Positions 1 to 7,390 of a stretch of 46,414 nt of DNA are shown here, piece by piece. Position numbers and translations under genes: made by a program. The first letter of the stretch is position 1; each line of letters starts with the position of its first letter. The notes beneath the pieces were generated by a model. It was not told where the DNA came from. It worked only from the letters and a program-made list of their open reading frames with translations, and searched no databases. Source of the DNA: Planctomycetota bacterium (GTDB lineage: Bacteria > Planctomycetota > Phycisphaerae > SM23-33); contig JAAYCO010000108.1 of the NCBI GenBank assembly GCA_012729725.1, positions 1 to 46,414 on the forward strand, read 5' to 3'.

Positions 1-489
1 GTTATCGAATCCCGAAGAGGAATTCGGCAGAGACTTCAGCGGCACCGAAGCGAATGCGGCGAAGAGAACATTCAGATAATCAATCCGCCGACGATCCCCT
101 GTCTGCGAATGACTCGCAGGCTTGTCGGAAGCTTTTCGCTGGGATGGGGGCATGTTCATCAATGGTTTGGCGATGCCGTCGGCCTGACCGGCGACTGGCG
201 AGAGGCAGGCCCGGTCTTCGCCGTTCCATACCGCACGCTGACGGGCGTGGCGAACCGCAACCTGCTTTGCGCGGGCAGATGCATGTCGGCGGATAAGACA
301 GTGTGGGACTTGACCCGCGCGATTCCCACCTGTGTTTTGACCGGCTCTGCCGCCGGGACCGCGGCCGCAATGTCCGCAGGCGAAACCAACGGCGACGCCC
401 AGGCCCTATGCGTGGAAAGACTTCAGTCCCTCCTGCATGAACAGGGCTGCCTGCTCGATCCTGAACTTGTTAAGCCTCTCGATGCCTGA
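1..489 (+). CDS. FAD-dependent oxidoreductase, C-terminal part (5' end cut by window)
   Basis: Frame 1 is open from the first base to the stop at 487-489, so this is the end of a gene that begins outside the window. The visible 162 residues contain an LRMTRRLVG stretch and then RCMSADKTVWDLTRAIPTC followed by a small-residue helix (TGSAAGTAAAMSA). This is the usual end of the planctomycete/Bacteroidetes 'FAD-dependent oxidoreductase' family (PF12831 type), where the helix closes the FAD-binding domain. The substrate cannot be told from the fragment; relatives often sit in sugar-utilisation loci, which fits the LacI repressor just downstream. An internal ATG at 109 is not the start, because recognisable family sequence lies before it. 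Confidence 0.72.
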   Translation, partial: VIESRRGIRQRLQRHRSECGEENIQIINPPTIPCLRMTRRLVGSFSLGWGHVHQWFGDAVGLTGDWREAGPVFAVPYRTLTGVANRNLLCAGRCMSADKTVWDLTRAIPTCVLTGSAAGTAAAMSAGETNGDAQALCVERLQSLLHEQGCLLDPELVKPLDA

Positions 490-577
490 GCCGCGCCTTC
501 AGCGTGCCCGCCTGCTTCCGAAGACCTTGCCTCGCCCAAGTCACGCATGTTTCATAAGTTGCACGCGATTTGGCGCG

Positions 578-591
578 TGGAAACGCTTGCC
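578..591. promoter_or_regulatory. Possible upstream LacI-family half-operator
   Basis: The 14-mer TGGAAACGCTTGCC has a perfect right half (GCTTGCC) and a degraded left half of the palindrome found at 702-715. It also fits the general LacI/CcpA-type consensus TGNAANCGNTNNCA. Its centre is 124 bp from the downstream site, close to twelve helical turns, so looping between the two is possible. This is inference from sequence only. Confidence 0.4.
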
Positions 592-662
592 TTAAAAAGA
601 CCGGCATTTGTTGGCCTGGCTGAAATCCGCCAGTTCCGCCATTTACCCCCGTAATTTTCGGC

Positions 663-690
663 TTGACAGATTGGGATTCGAGGTTATGAT
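663..690 (+). promoter_or_regulatory. Sigma-70-type promoter of the lacI-family gene
   Basis: TTGACA (663-668), a 16-bp spacer and TATGAT (685-690) form a near-consensus housekeeping promoter. The expected transcription start, near 697, lies just before the operator at 702-715. Confidence 0.7.
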
Positions 691-701
691 AGCCGTTGTA
701 A

Positions 702-715
702 GGCAAGCGCTTGCC
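702..715. promoter_or_regulatory. LacI-family operator (perfect palindrome)
   Basis: GGCAAGCGCTTGCC is a perfect 14-bp palindrome with the central CG typical of LacI/GalR operators. It lies directly downstream of the -10 box at 685-690 and before the start codon at 748, a position where a bound repressor would block initiation. Autorepression by the protein encoded at 748 is the simplest reading. Confidence 0.65.
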
Positions 716-747
716 ATAAAACAACGAGAAGATAAGGGTTGTTCGAC

Positions 748-1773
748 ATGGCCGTCACGCTTCAGGATATTGCAAACAACACCGGATTAAGCGTCTCCAC
801 CGTTTCGCGAGCGCTCAGCACCGAAAAATCGCCTCACGCAGGTGAGCAGACACGGCGCAAGGTGTTCGCCGCAGCCGCCAAACTGGGCTATCGCCCGAAT
901 GTCTCAGCCAGGGCACTTGCCCGCGGACGATCGGACAACGTGGCGCTGCTTCTGCCCGAGTTGGACTGCATTCCGTATATCCATCAGATCGAGACGCATC
1001 TGGACGAGCTTGGCCTGCACGTAACGCCCTTTGCTTCTCATTGGCAGACTGAACGAGAAGCCGAGTTGTTGGAATCGTTGCCCGCCCGCATGCTCGACGC
1101 GGTGATCAACCTGCACTACCTGGCCGCGAATAAGGATGTTTACCAGGAGCACCGGCGAAGAGGGCAGCGGCTGATCTTCCGCGTTGTCGAGGAGGATATC
1201 GAGGATGTGCCCTTCGACTGCATTGGCGTGGATGTTGACAAGGGCGTCCGCGTTCTTATCGAGCATCTGCATGCTCAGGGTTATCGGCGGATCGGTCTTC
1301 TTGGCGGTTTTGGCGCAACCGACGTGGCTGCGGGAAGGTTTGACCGCGGCCACGCACGGGGATACATGCAGGGTCACCAGGCGGTGGGAATGCCAGTAGA
1401 GACCGGCAGGGCGGTTCCGTGCGGCGCCGGCATGGTGGAGGCGTACGAGGCTGCGCGAAAGGCGCTGGCGTCGGGTCGTGACGATTTCGACGCGTTCATC
1501 GTGCAGTCTCCCGACAAGTTGACGGGCGTGATCAAGGCTGTGCAGGATGCGGGGCTGACAATTGGGCGCGACATGGGCCTGGCGACGATCGGCGCCGAGG
1601 ATGAGCCGGTCTGCTCGTTGTACGACGTGACGACCTGGGCTCAGCCCGTCTATCGCGTCTGCAAGGGCCTGGTGAGCCTGCTCAAAAACCGCCTGGACGA
1701 CCCGGAGGGCCCAATTCACAAGATTTACTACGAATCAACTCTTGTTGCACGAAGCAGTTCAAGCAGAGGTTAA
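748..1773 (+). CDS. LacI/GalR-family transcriptional repressor
   Basis: A 341-residue regulator. Residues 3-50 (VTLQDIANNTGLSVSTVSRAL and following) are the LacI helix-turn-helix plus hinge, with the hinge-helix YRPN.SARALARGRS near residue 50. The rest is a periplasmic-binding-protein-like effector domain, including the usual GYRRIGLLGG segment after a conserved VDVDKG turn. The ATG at 748 is preferred over the TTG at 739, because AAGGG at 734-738 is correctly spaced for it and the family normally begins close to the helix-turn-helix. A strong promoter and palindromic operator lie upstream, suggesting autorepression. The effector is probably a sugar or sugar derivative; its identity is not visible. 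The neighbouring oxidoreductase and secreted glycosidase-like genes are candidate targets. Confidence 0.9.
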   Translation: MAVTLQDIANNTGLSVSTVSRALSTEKSPHAGEQTRRKVFAAAAKLGYRPNVSARALARGRSDNVALLLPELDCIPYIHQIETHLDELGLHVTPFASHWQTEREAELLESLPARMLDAVINLHYLAANKDVYQEHRRRGQRLIFRVVEEDIEDVPFDCIGVDVDKGVRVLIEHLHAQGYRRIGLLGGFGATDVAAGRFDRGHARGYMQGHQAVGMPVETGRAVPCGAGMVEAYEAARKALASGRDDFDAFIVQSPDKLTGVIKAVQDAGLTIGRDMGLATIGAEDEPVCSLYDVTTWAQPVYRVCKGLVSLLKNRLDDPEGPIHKIYYESTLVARSSSSRG

Positions 1774-1867
1774 TGCATGGATTGGCATTTCACAGAAGAA
1801 AGGGACGTGCATGAGGAACAAAGAAACATTTACTCAACCTCGCTGTTCTAAGACAAAGGAGATAGCT

Positions 1868-2440
1868 ATGTGCACTCGGTATTTCAAGGCTGCAGCGTAT
1901 GTTGTGTTTGTCGCAGCCGCGTTATGCGTTGCCAATGAGGCAAAAGCCGACTTCTACAACACGACATTCACCCCGGGCTATGGCAGCGGCGTCTTCCTTA
2001 ATGGAGTGGACGGATGGCAGGGCGGCTCGAACTGGAAGTCTGAAGGGTGGTACGGGACCGACGACTCGTGGGCAGCGTACCGGGACATGAATACTGCTTA
2101 CGCAACCAACTATCACTCGTTAACAAGCGATGGCTCAGCCGTCGCCACGCCGTTTCGAATTTCAGTTGATGTGGCGATTGCAATGGGTGATGCCGCTGCA
2201 TTCTCAAGCGCAGGCTTGTTCATGAGCCACGATACCCCGAGTTCAACGCGTTGGCAGACGGGGCCAGTGCAAATCCAGAGGTTCTCCGCCGACAACAGCA
2301 TCAGAATCACATACTATAACAATGACAATGAAAGCACCTGTATTCCTCAGCAAGGAGCGCATGAACCAGGCGAGGATCAAGCAAACGCTGACGGTCAAGC
2401 CTGGGCTGGTCTACGAGATGATGTACAGCTACAGGTCTGA
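1868..2440 (+). pseudogene. Secreted LamG/PEP-CTERM-like N-terminal fragment, frame broken
   Basis: The start at 1868 has an excellent ribosome site (AAAGGAG, 1855-1861). Residues 1-27 are a signal peptide ending in ANEAKA. The mature part begins DFYNTTFTPGYGSGVFLNGVDGWQGG, typical of planctomycete secreted beta-sandwich proteins. From about position 2325 the frame turns into low-complexity nonsense (CIPQQGAHEPGEDQ...) and stops at 2440. Over the same bases another frame (2322-4025) becomes clearly coding. The natural interpretation is a frameshift, or a deletion junction joining the front of one secreted gene to the back of another. An assembly or sequencing error cannot be excluded. Confidence 0.55.
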
Positions 2441-4025
2441 GGACAGAATCGATCTGCACGCGGATGTTGCAAGCGTTGGAACCGGTCCGCAGTATCGAAT
2501 CAACTACAATCCGCCCTCCAAGGATTGGGTGCGTCGTCGGTTGCTGTTTCTGATACCGCAAGATGTTCATGACAAGGGGCAGGTGGTGGTGCTCTTGCAG
2601 AATCGTTCGACAGCGCCTATCTGGTATCGAGACGTTTCCTTGCGCGAGACGAATCTTGCTGAAAGCGATATTCTTGCATATCAGCCGTCTCTCCAGGTCA
2701 AGTCGCTAACGGCCGATGATGCGATGATCATGCCGGACAGCGATGCGGAGTTTGCGAGCTTTGTTGGCATTGGCCTGCCGGATGGGTGGGAAGAACGCTT
2801 CACGATGGAAGCCCGGATCTACACGAGCGACGGCAGGCGGTATCCCTGCGACATGGAGAATGGCCGAATACGCATTCCTATAAAAATCTTGCCGCCTGGA
2901 GAATCAGAGCTAAATGTGATGCTTTATGACCGGGACCAGAAGGAAGGTCGGCTGCTGGTTGCATATTCCCGCCATGATATCGTGCGCATCTCGCAGGCGG
3001 AGATTCCTGATAACATTGACTTCAGCAGGCACGAGGTATTCCGTCACAAGGACGGCACAGCGTTCTTCCCGGTGGGCATGTATGCAGGGCTTGGGTGGAA
3101 CTTCTCCGTAGGTGAGTTGCACAAGGCCGGCTTCAACACTGTTCACACCTGCGGAACTGATTCATGGAAGGTCCGCGAGGAAAACTTCAAGTTGTTGTCG
3201 GATGCACGGAAGCATGGCATGTGGGTAATGATGGGCCTGCCGCCGCGTTTCCAGGCGGATCCGAAATTCCTGCCTGATCTGGCGAAGTGGATAGATTCAT
3301 ACAAAGATTCTCCGGCGATACTTTTCTACTACACCGATGAGACGCATTGCCAGAAACGAGTTCCGCCGGCTGTCATCAGAAGGATGTACGAGCAGGTGAA
3401 GAAGTCCGATCCCGACAGGCGAATTTACAGTTACGAGCGACCGGACGCGAAAATCAAGGATTGCATGGACGGCGTCATGTGGGGCGTCACCAGCCGGGGG
3501 ACCTCCAAGCTGATCAAGGTGCGCCTGGGACAGGATAAGCCCATGATCCACGTCTTCGGCCAGGGCGACCACCACGGCCGGACTAGCCCGTCGCTGGAGG
3601 CGTTCCAGTACGAGTACATCGTGCCCGTCATCTACGGCGCCAGGGGCGTCTTCTACTGGAACCTGCGGGCGATTCAGTATTCAAATCCCGAAGGGCATCT
3701 GATCAAGCAGCGCCTCTACCGGACCGTCAATCGCTTCTCTCAAGTGGCCCAGGATCTGCTGTCGGAAGATCCCAATCCGCAGTGGACGCATAGTATAACT
3801 ACCTCTGGGGACGCCGAAATGCTGGTCAAGACCAGCGGCCGGCGCGTCCTGATCTTGGGCGGAGTCAATCGCAGTGGCAAAGGCGGAGAGATTCGAATTC
3901 AGCCACCGGTTGGGGCAACCGTGCGAGATGTGCTGAACGCCGCCGACGTCAATGTTAAGGACGGCTGCATCATCCGCTTCTTCAGACCTGGACAGGCAGT
4001 GCTGCTTGAAGTTTCTTCTTCATGA
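2322..4025 (+). CDS. Glycoside-hydrolase-like TIM-barrel protein, N-terminus missing or in another frame
   Basis: 567 codons from the first ATG, but no ribosome site precedes it and the first ~15 residues enter in mid-domain. Residues about 15-115 look like the second half of a carbohydrate-binding beta-sandwich ending in WYRDVSLRE. About 120-225 is a linker beta domain. About 240-470 looks like a (beta/alpha)8 barrel: FFPVGMYAGLGWN, then FNTVHTCG, then a strand ending DSPAILFYYTDETH, in which the acidic residues sit where retaining clan-A glycosidases carry the acid/base. A small C-terminal beta domain follows. Substrate unknown. With 1868-2440 it probably represents one broken secreted protein, or a fusion of two. 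Confidence 0.6.
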   Translation: MTMKAPVFLSKERMNQARIKQTLTVKPGLVYEMMYSYRSEDRIDLHADVASVGTGPQYRINYNPPSKDWVRRRLLFLIPQDVHDKGQVVVLLQNRSTAPIWYRDVSLRETNLAESDILAYQPSLQVKSLTADDAMIMPDSDAEFASFVGIGLPDGWEERFTMEARIYTSDGRRYPCDMENGRIRIPIKILPPGESELNVMLYDRDQKEGRLLVAYSRHDIVRISQAEIPDNIDFSRHEVFRHKDGTAFFPVGMYAGLGWNFSVGELHKAGFNTVHTCGTDSWKVREENFKLLSDARKHGMWVMMGLPPRFQADPKFLPDLAKWIDSYKDSPAILFYYTDETHCQKRVPPAVIRRMYEQVKKSDPDRRIYSYERPDAKIKDCMDGVMWGVTSRGTSKLIKVRLGQDKPMIHVFGQGDHHGRTSPSLEAFQYEYIVPVIYGARGVFYWNLRAIQYSNPEGHLIKQRLYRTVNRFSQVAQDLLSEDPNPQWTHSITTSGDAEMLVKTSGRRVLILGGVNRSGKGGEIRIQPPVGATVRDVLNAADVNVKDGCIIRFFRPGQAVLLEVSSS

Positions 4026-4054
4026 ATCCGTCCTCGACCGCGGGCGAACTGCGA

Positions 4055-4083
4055 TTGACCTAAACGCTCTATCCGCGTAGGAT
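4055..4083 (+). promoter_or_regulatory. Promoter of tRNA-Arg
   Basis: TTGACC (4055-4060), a 17-bp spacer and TAGGAT (4078-4083) end ten bases before the first base of the tRNA, giving a very short 5' leader. Both hexamers and the spacing recur at 33044-33072 before the signalling gene. Confidence 0.6.
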
Positions 4084-4092
4084 GTTCGACGT

Positions 4093-4166
4093 GCTCCGGT
4101 AGCTCAATTGGATAGAGCAACAGCCTTCTAAGCTGTGGGTTGGAGGTTCGAGTCCTCCCCGGGGCG
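4093..4166 (+). tRNA. tRNA-Arg (anticodon TCT)
   Basis: A complete cloverleaf can be drawn. The acceptor is GCTCCGG pairing with CCGGGGC (one G-U). The D arm is GCTC/GAGC, the anticodon stem ACAGC/GCTGT around the loop CTTCTAA, and the T arm GGAGG/CCTCC with loop TTCGAGT. Anticodon TCT reads AGA (and probably AGG) arginine codons. The discriminator base is G at 4166; CCA is not encoded and must be added after transcription. Confidence 0.95.
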
Positions 4167-4172
4167 TGGCTA

Positions 4173-4196
4173 AGCCCTGTGCGGCCGCACAGGGCT
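4173..4196. repeat. Perfect 24-bp palindrome downstream of the tRNA
   Basis: Twelve bases (AGCCCTGTGCGG) are followed immediately by their exact reverse complement. As RNA this folds into a very stable hairpin with a GGCC loop, seven bases past the tRNA. There is no U tract, so it may stop transcription or protect the 3' end of the precursor rather than act as a classical terminator. Next to it, 4197-4235 carries imperfect AGCAGGAGA-type direct repeats. I see no gene in 4197-4374. Confidence 0.5.
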
Positions 4197-4374
4197 AGAG
4201 CAGGAGAGCAGGAGAACAGGTGAGCAGGAGAAACAACGGCTGACGGCTTGCGCCGCAGTTGTTGGCGCTTCGGCTTGCCCGCGGTCTGGCCGTAAGGATC
4301 GCAACGCCTGTTACTGTTCAAATGCACTTGGCTTGGATCGCGGATGATGGGCTTGCCCGGCCTGCGAGGTTCCG

Positions 4375-5358
4375 ATGAAACGCGCGTGCATGTTGGCGTC
4401 TATGTTCTTCTTCGTCGCCTTTGTCACCGGCTGCGAGCCGCAAAAGGTTGAACCGGCGGGCGAACCGCTTGTCATTCCTGCCCAAAGCGAACCGTGGCAG
4501 ACTCCATACGGCGGCGGCACAAGAATCAAGACCGCCCACTACAGCATCTTCACCACCTCTAGCGACGATCTGGCGCAGCAGGTGGTTCCGGCATTTCTCG
4601 AAGCGGCCCGCCGCAACTACCTTGAACTGACGGCACTGCCCGAAAAACAGCTCTCCAAGAGCATGCCCGTGTACCTGCTGGCAAGCAGAGATCAATGGCT
4701 CTCGCTGACGAAGTCTATCGTCGGAGAGCAGGCGGCAGCGCCGTTCATGGCAATCCAGAACGGCGGGTACTGCTACAACGACGTTTGCGTCTACTGGACC
4801 ATGCGAGGCATGAGCACGCTTCTTGTCGCGGCCCACGAGGGAATGCACCAGTTCCTGCATCATTATCTCAAGGACCAATTGCCAATCTGGATGGAAGAAG
4901 GGCTCTGCACGCTGGCTGAGGGATACCAGATCGGTGAGCACAGCGTCGTGTTCACGCCGGACATGAACGCGGCCAGGTTCGCCGATCTTCAATCGGCAAT
5001 CGCCCGGCGGCTGTGGCTGCCGATGAAAGATCTTCTGCCGATGGATTCCGGCGGGCCCGACGGCCCTTACACGGAACGCCGCACCGCGTACTATGGCCAA
5101 CTGTGGGCGCTGGCGCACTTCCTCAAGAACGATCCGCGATATCGAGCGGGTTTCGAGAGCCTGCTGGCCGACGCAGCCCAGGGCAATCTGCACAAAGCGC
5201 TCAAGGCAAACCCCGCGTCGATGGCGAACCTCAGAAAAATGGGCAGGATTTACAACAAGACCGTCAGCATCCCACTGTTTAAATACTACATCAGCGACGA
5301 CCTCGAAGCCTTCGAGAAAGACTTCAAACAGTACGCGATAAAGCTGGCGAAGATGTAG
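4375..5358 (+). CDS. Zinc-metallopeptidase-like lipoprotein (DUF1570-like)
   Basis: A 327-residue protein with a lipoprotein signal peptide: charged MKRAC start, hydrophobic run and lipobox VTGC around residue 19. It is therefore expected to be acylated and membrane-anchored outside the cytoplasm. The central segment AAHEGMHQFLHHY contains an HExxH zinc motif. About 20 residues later comes PIWMEEGLC, whose glutamates can supply the third ligand as in gluzincins. This arrangement is common in planctomycete DUF1570-type proteins; the substrate is unknown. GAGG at 4366-4369 gives a reasonable ribosome site. The gene stands alone between the tRNA and the dcw cluster. Confidence 0.7.
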   Translation: MKRACMLASMFFFVAFVTGCEPQKVEPAGEPLVIPAQSEPWQTPYGGGTRIKTAHYSIFTTSSDDLAQQVVPAFLEAARRNYLELTALPEKQLSKSMPVYLLASRDQWLSLTKSIVGEQAAAPFMAIQNGGYCYNDVCVYWTMRGMSTLLVAAHEGMHQFLHHYLKDQLPIWMEEGLCTLAEGYQIGEHSVVFTPDMNAARFADLQSAIARRLWLPMKDLLPMDSGGPDGPYTERRTAYYGQLWALAHFLKNDPRYRAGFESLLADAAQGNLHKALKANPASMANLRKMGRIYNKTVSIPLFKYYISDDLEAFEKDFKQYAIKLAKM

Positions 5359-5578
5359 CAATTCCGCGGCATCAAGATTCTTTAAAGTTCGCCCCGGCGC
5401 TTGCCGATAACCATTGATACGCCGCACTAGGCGGCCGGCGTTGCTTGTTTACAAAAGGTCAGGGAACTTCCGCAAAAGCCCCGAGGCGCTACATGTTGTG
5501 CTGATTGCCGCCGGAGGCGCTACAGGCTGATGTCGATGAATCAATGCGGAAAAGCTGTGCATTTAATGTTTTTTTACT
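5359..5578. other. Intergenic region before the dcw cluster with an 11-bp direct repeat
   Basis: No gene is seen. The 11-mer GAGGCGCTACA occurs at 5483-5493 and again at 5514-5524, each within a GC-rich context. The region becomes AT-rich after 5560, leading into the mraZ promoter. Confidence 0.35.
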
Positions 5579-5606
5579 TTGAGTTTCCCTGAAAGTACCA
5601 TAGAAT
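5579..5606 (+). promoter_or_regulatory. Candidate promoter of the dcw cluster
   Basis: TTGAGT (5579-5584), a 16-bp spacer and TAGAAT (5601-5606) lie about 40 bp upstream of mraZ, after an AT-rich tract. The proposed MraZ sites at 5586-5620 overlap its spacer, -10 box and start point. Confidence 0.5.
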
Positions 5607-5620
5607 CCCTAAAAGTTCCT
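5586..5620 (-). promoter_or_regulatory. Candidate MraZ operator: four 10-bp-phased GG motifs
   Basis: On the minus strand the pentamers AGGAA (5620-5616), AGGGA (5610-5606), TGGTA (5600-5596) and AGGGA (5590-5586) occur exactly every ten bases. On the plus strand this appears as the near-repeats TCCCTGAAAGT and TCCCTAAAAGT. E. coli MraZ binds TGGGN direct repeats separated by 5 bp, that is, a 10-bp period, just upstream of its own gene. The matching period and location make this the likely autoregulatory site. Confidence 0.55.
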
Positions 5621-5643
5621 GATAGTGGCAAGGCGAACCTTGA

Positions 5644-6114
5644 ATGGCCTACTTTGTCGGAGAATTCGAAACGACCGTTGACGGCAAGCATCGCTTGGCG
5701 ATCAGCTCGGAGTTTCGAGAGCAGATCAATCCTGACGAGGACGGCCAGAATTTCGTTCTGACCTTGGGAACCCGCCGGCACCTGTGGTTGTATCCCGACA
5801 GGTATCACCGGGTGCTTCTGAAGAATCTCAAGAGGTCGGTTCTGCCCAGCAAGCACGGCGCGGACCTGACGCTGTTCTTTGGCACAGCAAGGATCGTTCG
5901 CGCCGACGCTCAGGGAAGAATCGTGCTGCCGGAGAAGTCGATGAGTCGATCGAACATTTCCGAGCAGGTCACAGTGGTTGGCAACGACGACCACCTTGAG
6001 ATCTGGCCCCGCCAGGAATGGGACCAGCACGTTGCAAAGGGCATAGAGAATTACGACGAAATCCTCACTCAGGCATCTGACAGGATGTCGGGCCTGGACG
6101 AGGGCGACAGGTAG
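5644..6114 (+). CDS. mraZ: MraZ, transcriptional regulator of the dcw cluster
   Basis: A 156-residue MraZ. Two AbrB-like repeats are visible: FVGEFETTVDGKHRLAIS near the N-terminus and the second around IVRADAQGRIVLPEKS, each with the D-x-(K/Q)-GR-type turn that builds the swapped-hairpin DNA-binding face. MraZ forms a ring-like oligomer that binds direct repeats at its own promoter and usually represses the cluster. Length is near the family norm (about 140-150) with a short charged C-terminal extension. It is the first gene of the cluster and sits directly behind the candidate operator. Confidence 0.95.
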   Translation: MAYFVGEFETTVDGKHRLAISSEFREQINPDEDGQNFVLTLGTRRHLWLYPDRYHRVLLKNLKRSVLPSKHGADLTLFFGTARIVRADAQGRIVLPEKSMSRSNISEQVTVVGNDDHLEIWPRQEWDQHVAKGIENYDEILTQASDRMSGLDEGDR

Positions 6115-6201
6115 CACGGATGGTGGCGTCGGTTGGGCTTGTGGCCCGCGCCGGCGGTCATGGATGACGGATTAATCGAACCCGAGTAAAGGATTTGGCA
6201 A

Positions 6202-6444
6202 ATGCTCATCTCTCAGCAGACCCGGCACAAGCCCGCCAGAGGACAAGGATGTCCGCCGGGCGGACTTGCGGAACTGCGAAGCCAGTTGGCCAAGCCATCG
6301 GCCGTTTCGGATGGGTCACGGCAGCGCCTGCTGAACTTGTCTCGACGCCTGGCTGCGGTTCAGGCGCTGGGAGATGACTTTGCCCGGGTCGATTTTTCTC
6401 CGTTCGCCGCCGAAGCACTCGGCAGGCACGCGGAAATGGCATAA
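6202..6444 (+). CDS. Small unknown protein between mraZ and rsmH
   Basis: 80 residues, starting MLISQQTRHK and ending ALGRHAEMA. An AAAGGA ribosome site lies about 8 bp before the ATG, and the stop is 11 bp before the rsmH start, so the spacing fits an operon member. No family is recognised. The second half (SDGSRQRLLNLSRRLAAVQALGDDFARV) could form an amphipathic helix. No signal peptide or membrane segment is seen. It could be real or a chance open frame; codon usage gives no strong verdict. Confidence 0.45.
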   Translation: MLISQQTRHKPARGQGCPPGGLAELRSQLAKPSAVSDGSRQRLLNLSRRLAAVQALGDDFARVDFSPFAAEALGRHAEMA

Positions 6445-6455
6445 GGCCCGGCGCC

Positions 6456-7358
6456 ATGGAAGGCGCCTCGGCTCATGTGCCGGTGATGGTCGCTGAGGTG
6501 ATGGAACTCATCTCACCGGCCAGTCGCAAGGTGCTTTTGGATTGCACGGTCGGCCTGGGCGGACACGCGGAAGCCTTTCTTTCGATGTCACCCCCGGACG
6601 CAAGCGTGGTGGGTCTTGACGTAGACGAGGACAACCTGCGCCTCGCGAAGGCCCGCCTTCAGAAGTGCGCCCCAAGGGTTCGCCTGTTTCAGGCGAATTT
6701 CGACCAGGTGGACGACGTTTTGGCCGAAGCTGGCCTGAAGCAAGTCGACGCCGTGCTGGCAGATCTGGGTGTAGCGTCCACTCAACTGGACGATCCGCTC
6801 AGGGGCCTGACGTTTGGGGCCTCCGGGCCGCTGGACATGAGACTTGACCGTCGGCTTGAGCGAACGGCAGCCGACATTGTTAACGAATTGGAAGAGAACG
6901 AACTGGCGAATCTGATTTTCGCCTACGGCGAAGAGAAGTTTAGCCGGCGAATCGCGCGGCGAATCGTCGAGGCTCGCCGTGCAAAGCCCATCGAAGATAC
7001 GCGGGTACTGGCGGAACTGGTGGTCCTGGCCTATCCCCCGCTGTTGCGTCGCGCGGGACGGATCCATCCGGCGACTCGCACTTTTCAGGCTCTTCGCATT
7101 GCAGTTAACGACGAAATGGGCAGCCTCGAACGCATGTTGGCGAAATTGCCCTCGGTTCTGGCGGTTGGCGGGCGGGCTGCGATTATAAGTTTTCATTCGT
7201 TGGAAGATCGTCGCGTGAAACAAAGCTTCGCGGCATGGGCCTCGACGGGCGCCGCAAAGCTGCTCAACAAGAAGGTAATCGTTCCCGGCGAGGCCGAGAT
7301 CGCCGCTAACGCCCGCAGCCGATCCGCGAAGCTGCGAGGCATTGAACGGGTTGCTTAG
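6456..7358 (+). CDS. rsmH: 16S rRNA m4C1402 methyltransferase RsmH (MraW)
   Basis: A 300-residue RsmH. It uses S-adenosylmethionine to N4-methylate C1402 of 16S rRNA in the ribosomal P site. Visible family marks are HVPVM near the start, the SAM-binding loop LLDCTVGLGGHAEAFL (residues 27-42), DAVLADLGVAS with the catalytic region, GPLDMRLD, the HPATRTFQALRIAVNDE block and ISFHSLEDRRVK. Length is normal (about 300-315). It follows a small ORF and precedes a LysM protein, the standard dcw location after mraZ. Confidence 0.96.
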   Translation: MEGASAHVPVMVAEVMELISPASRKVLLDCTVGLGGHAEAFLSMSPPDASVVGLDVDEDNLRLAKARLQKCAPRVRLFQANFDQVDDVLAEAGLKQVDAVLADLGVASTQLDDPLRGLTFGASGPLDMRLDRRLERTAADIVNELEENELANLIFAYGEEKFSRRIARRIVEARRAKPIEDTRVLAELVVLAYPPLLRRAGRIHPATRTFQALRIAVNDEMGSLERMLAKLPSVLAVGGRAAIISFHSLEDRRVKQSFAAWASTGAAKLLNKKVIVPGEAEIAANARSRSAKLRGIERVA

Positions 7359-7390
7359 TCCTGGTTGCTGATGAGACTGGAGAATATGAG

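Noticed and set aside
4197-4235. AGCAGGAGA-type direct repeats as a CRISPR array
   Set aside because: The units are about 9 bp, imperfect and without spacers of constant length; no cas gene is in the window.
4318-5427. 369-codon open frame on the minus strand across the lipoprotein peptidase
   Set aside because: The plus-strand product has a signal peptide, lipobox and HExxH motif; the minus-strand product has nothing recognisable.
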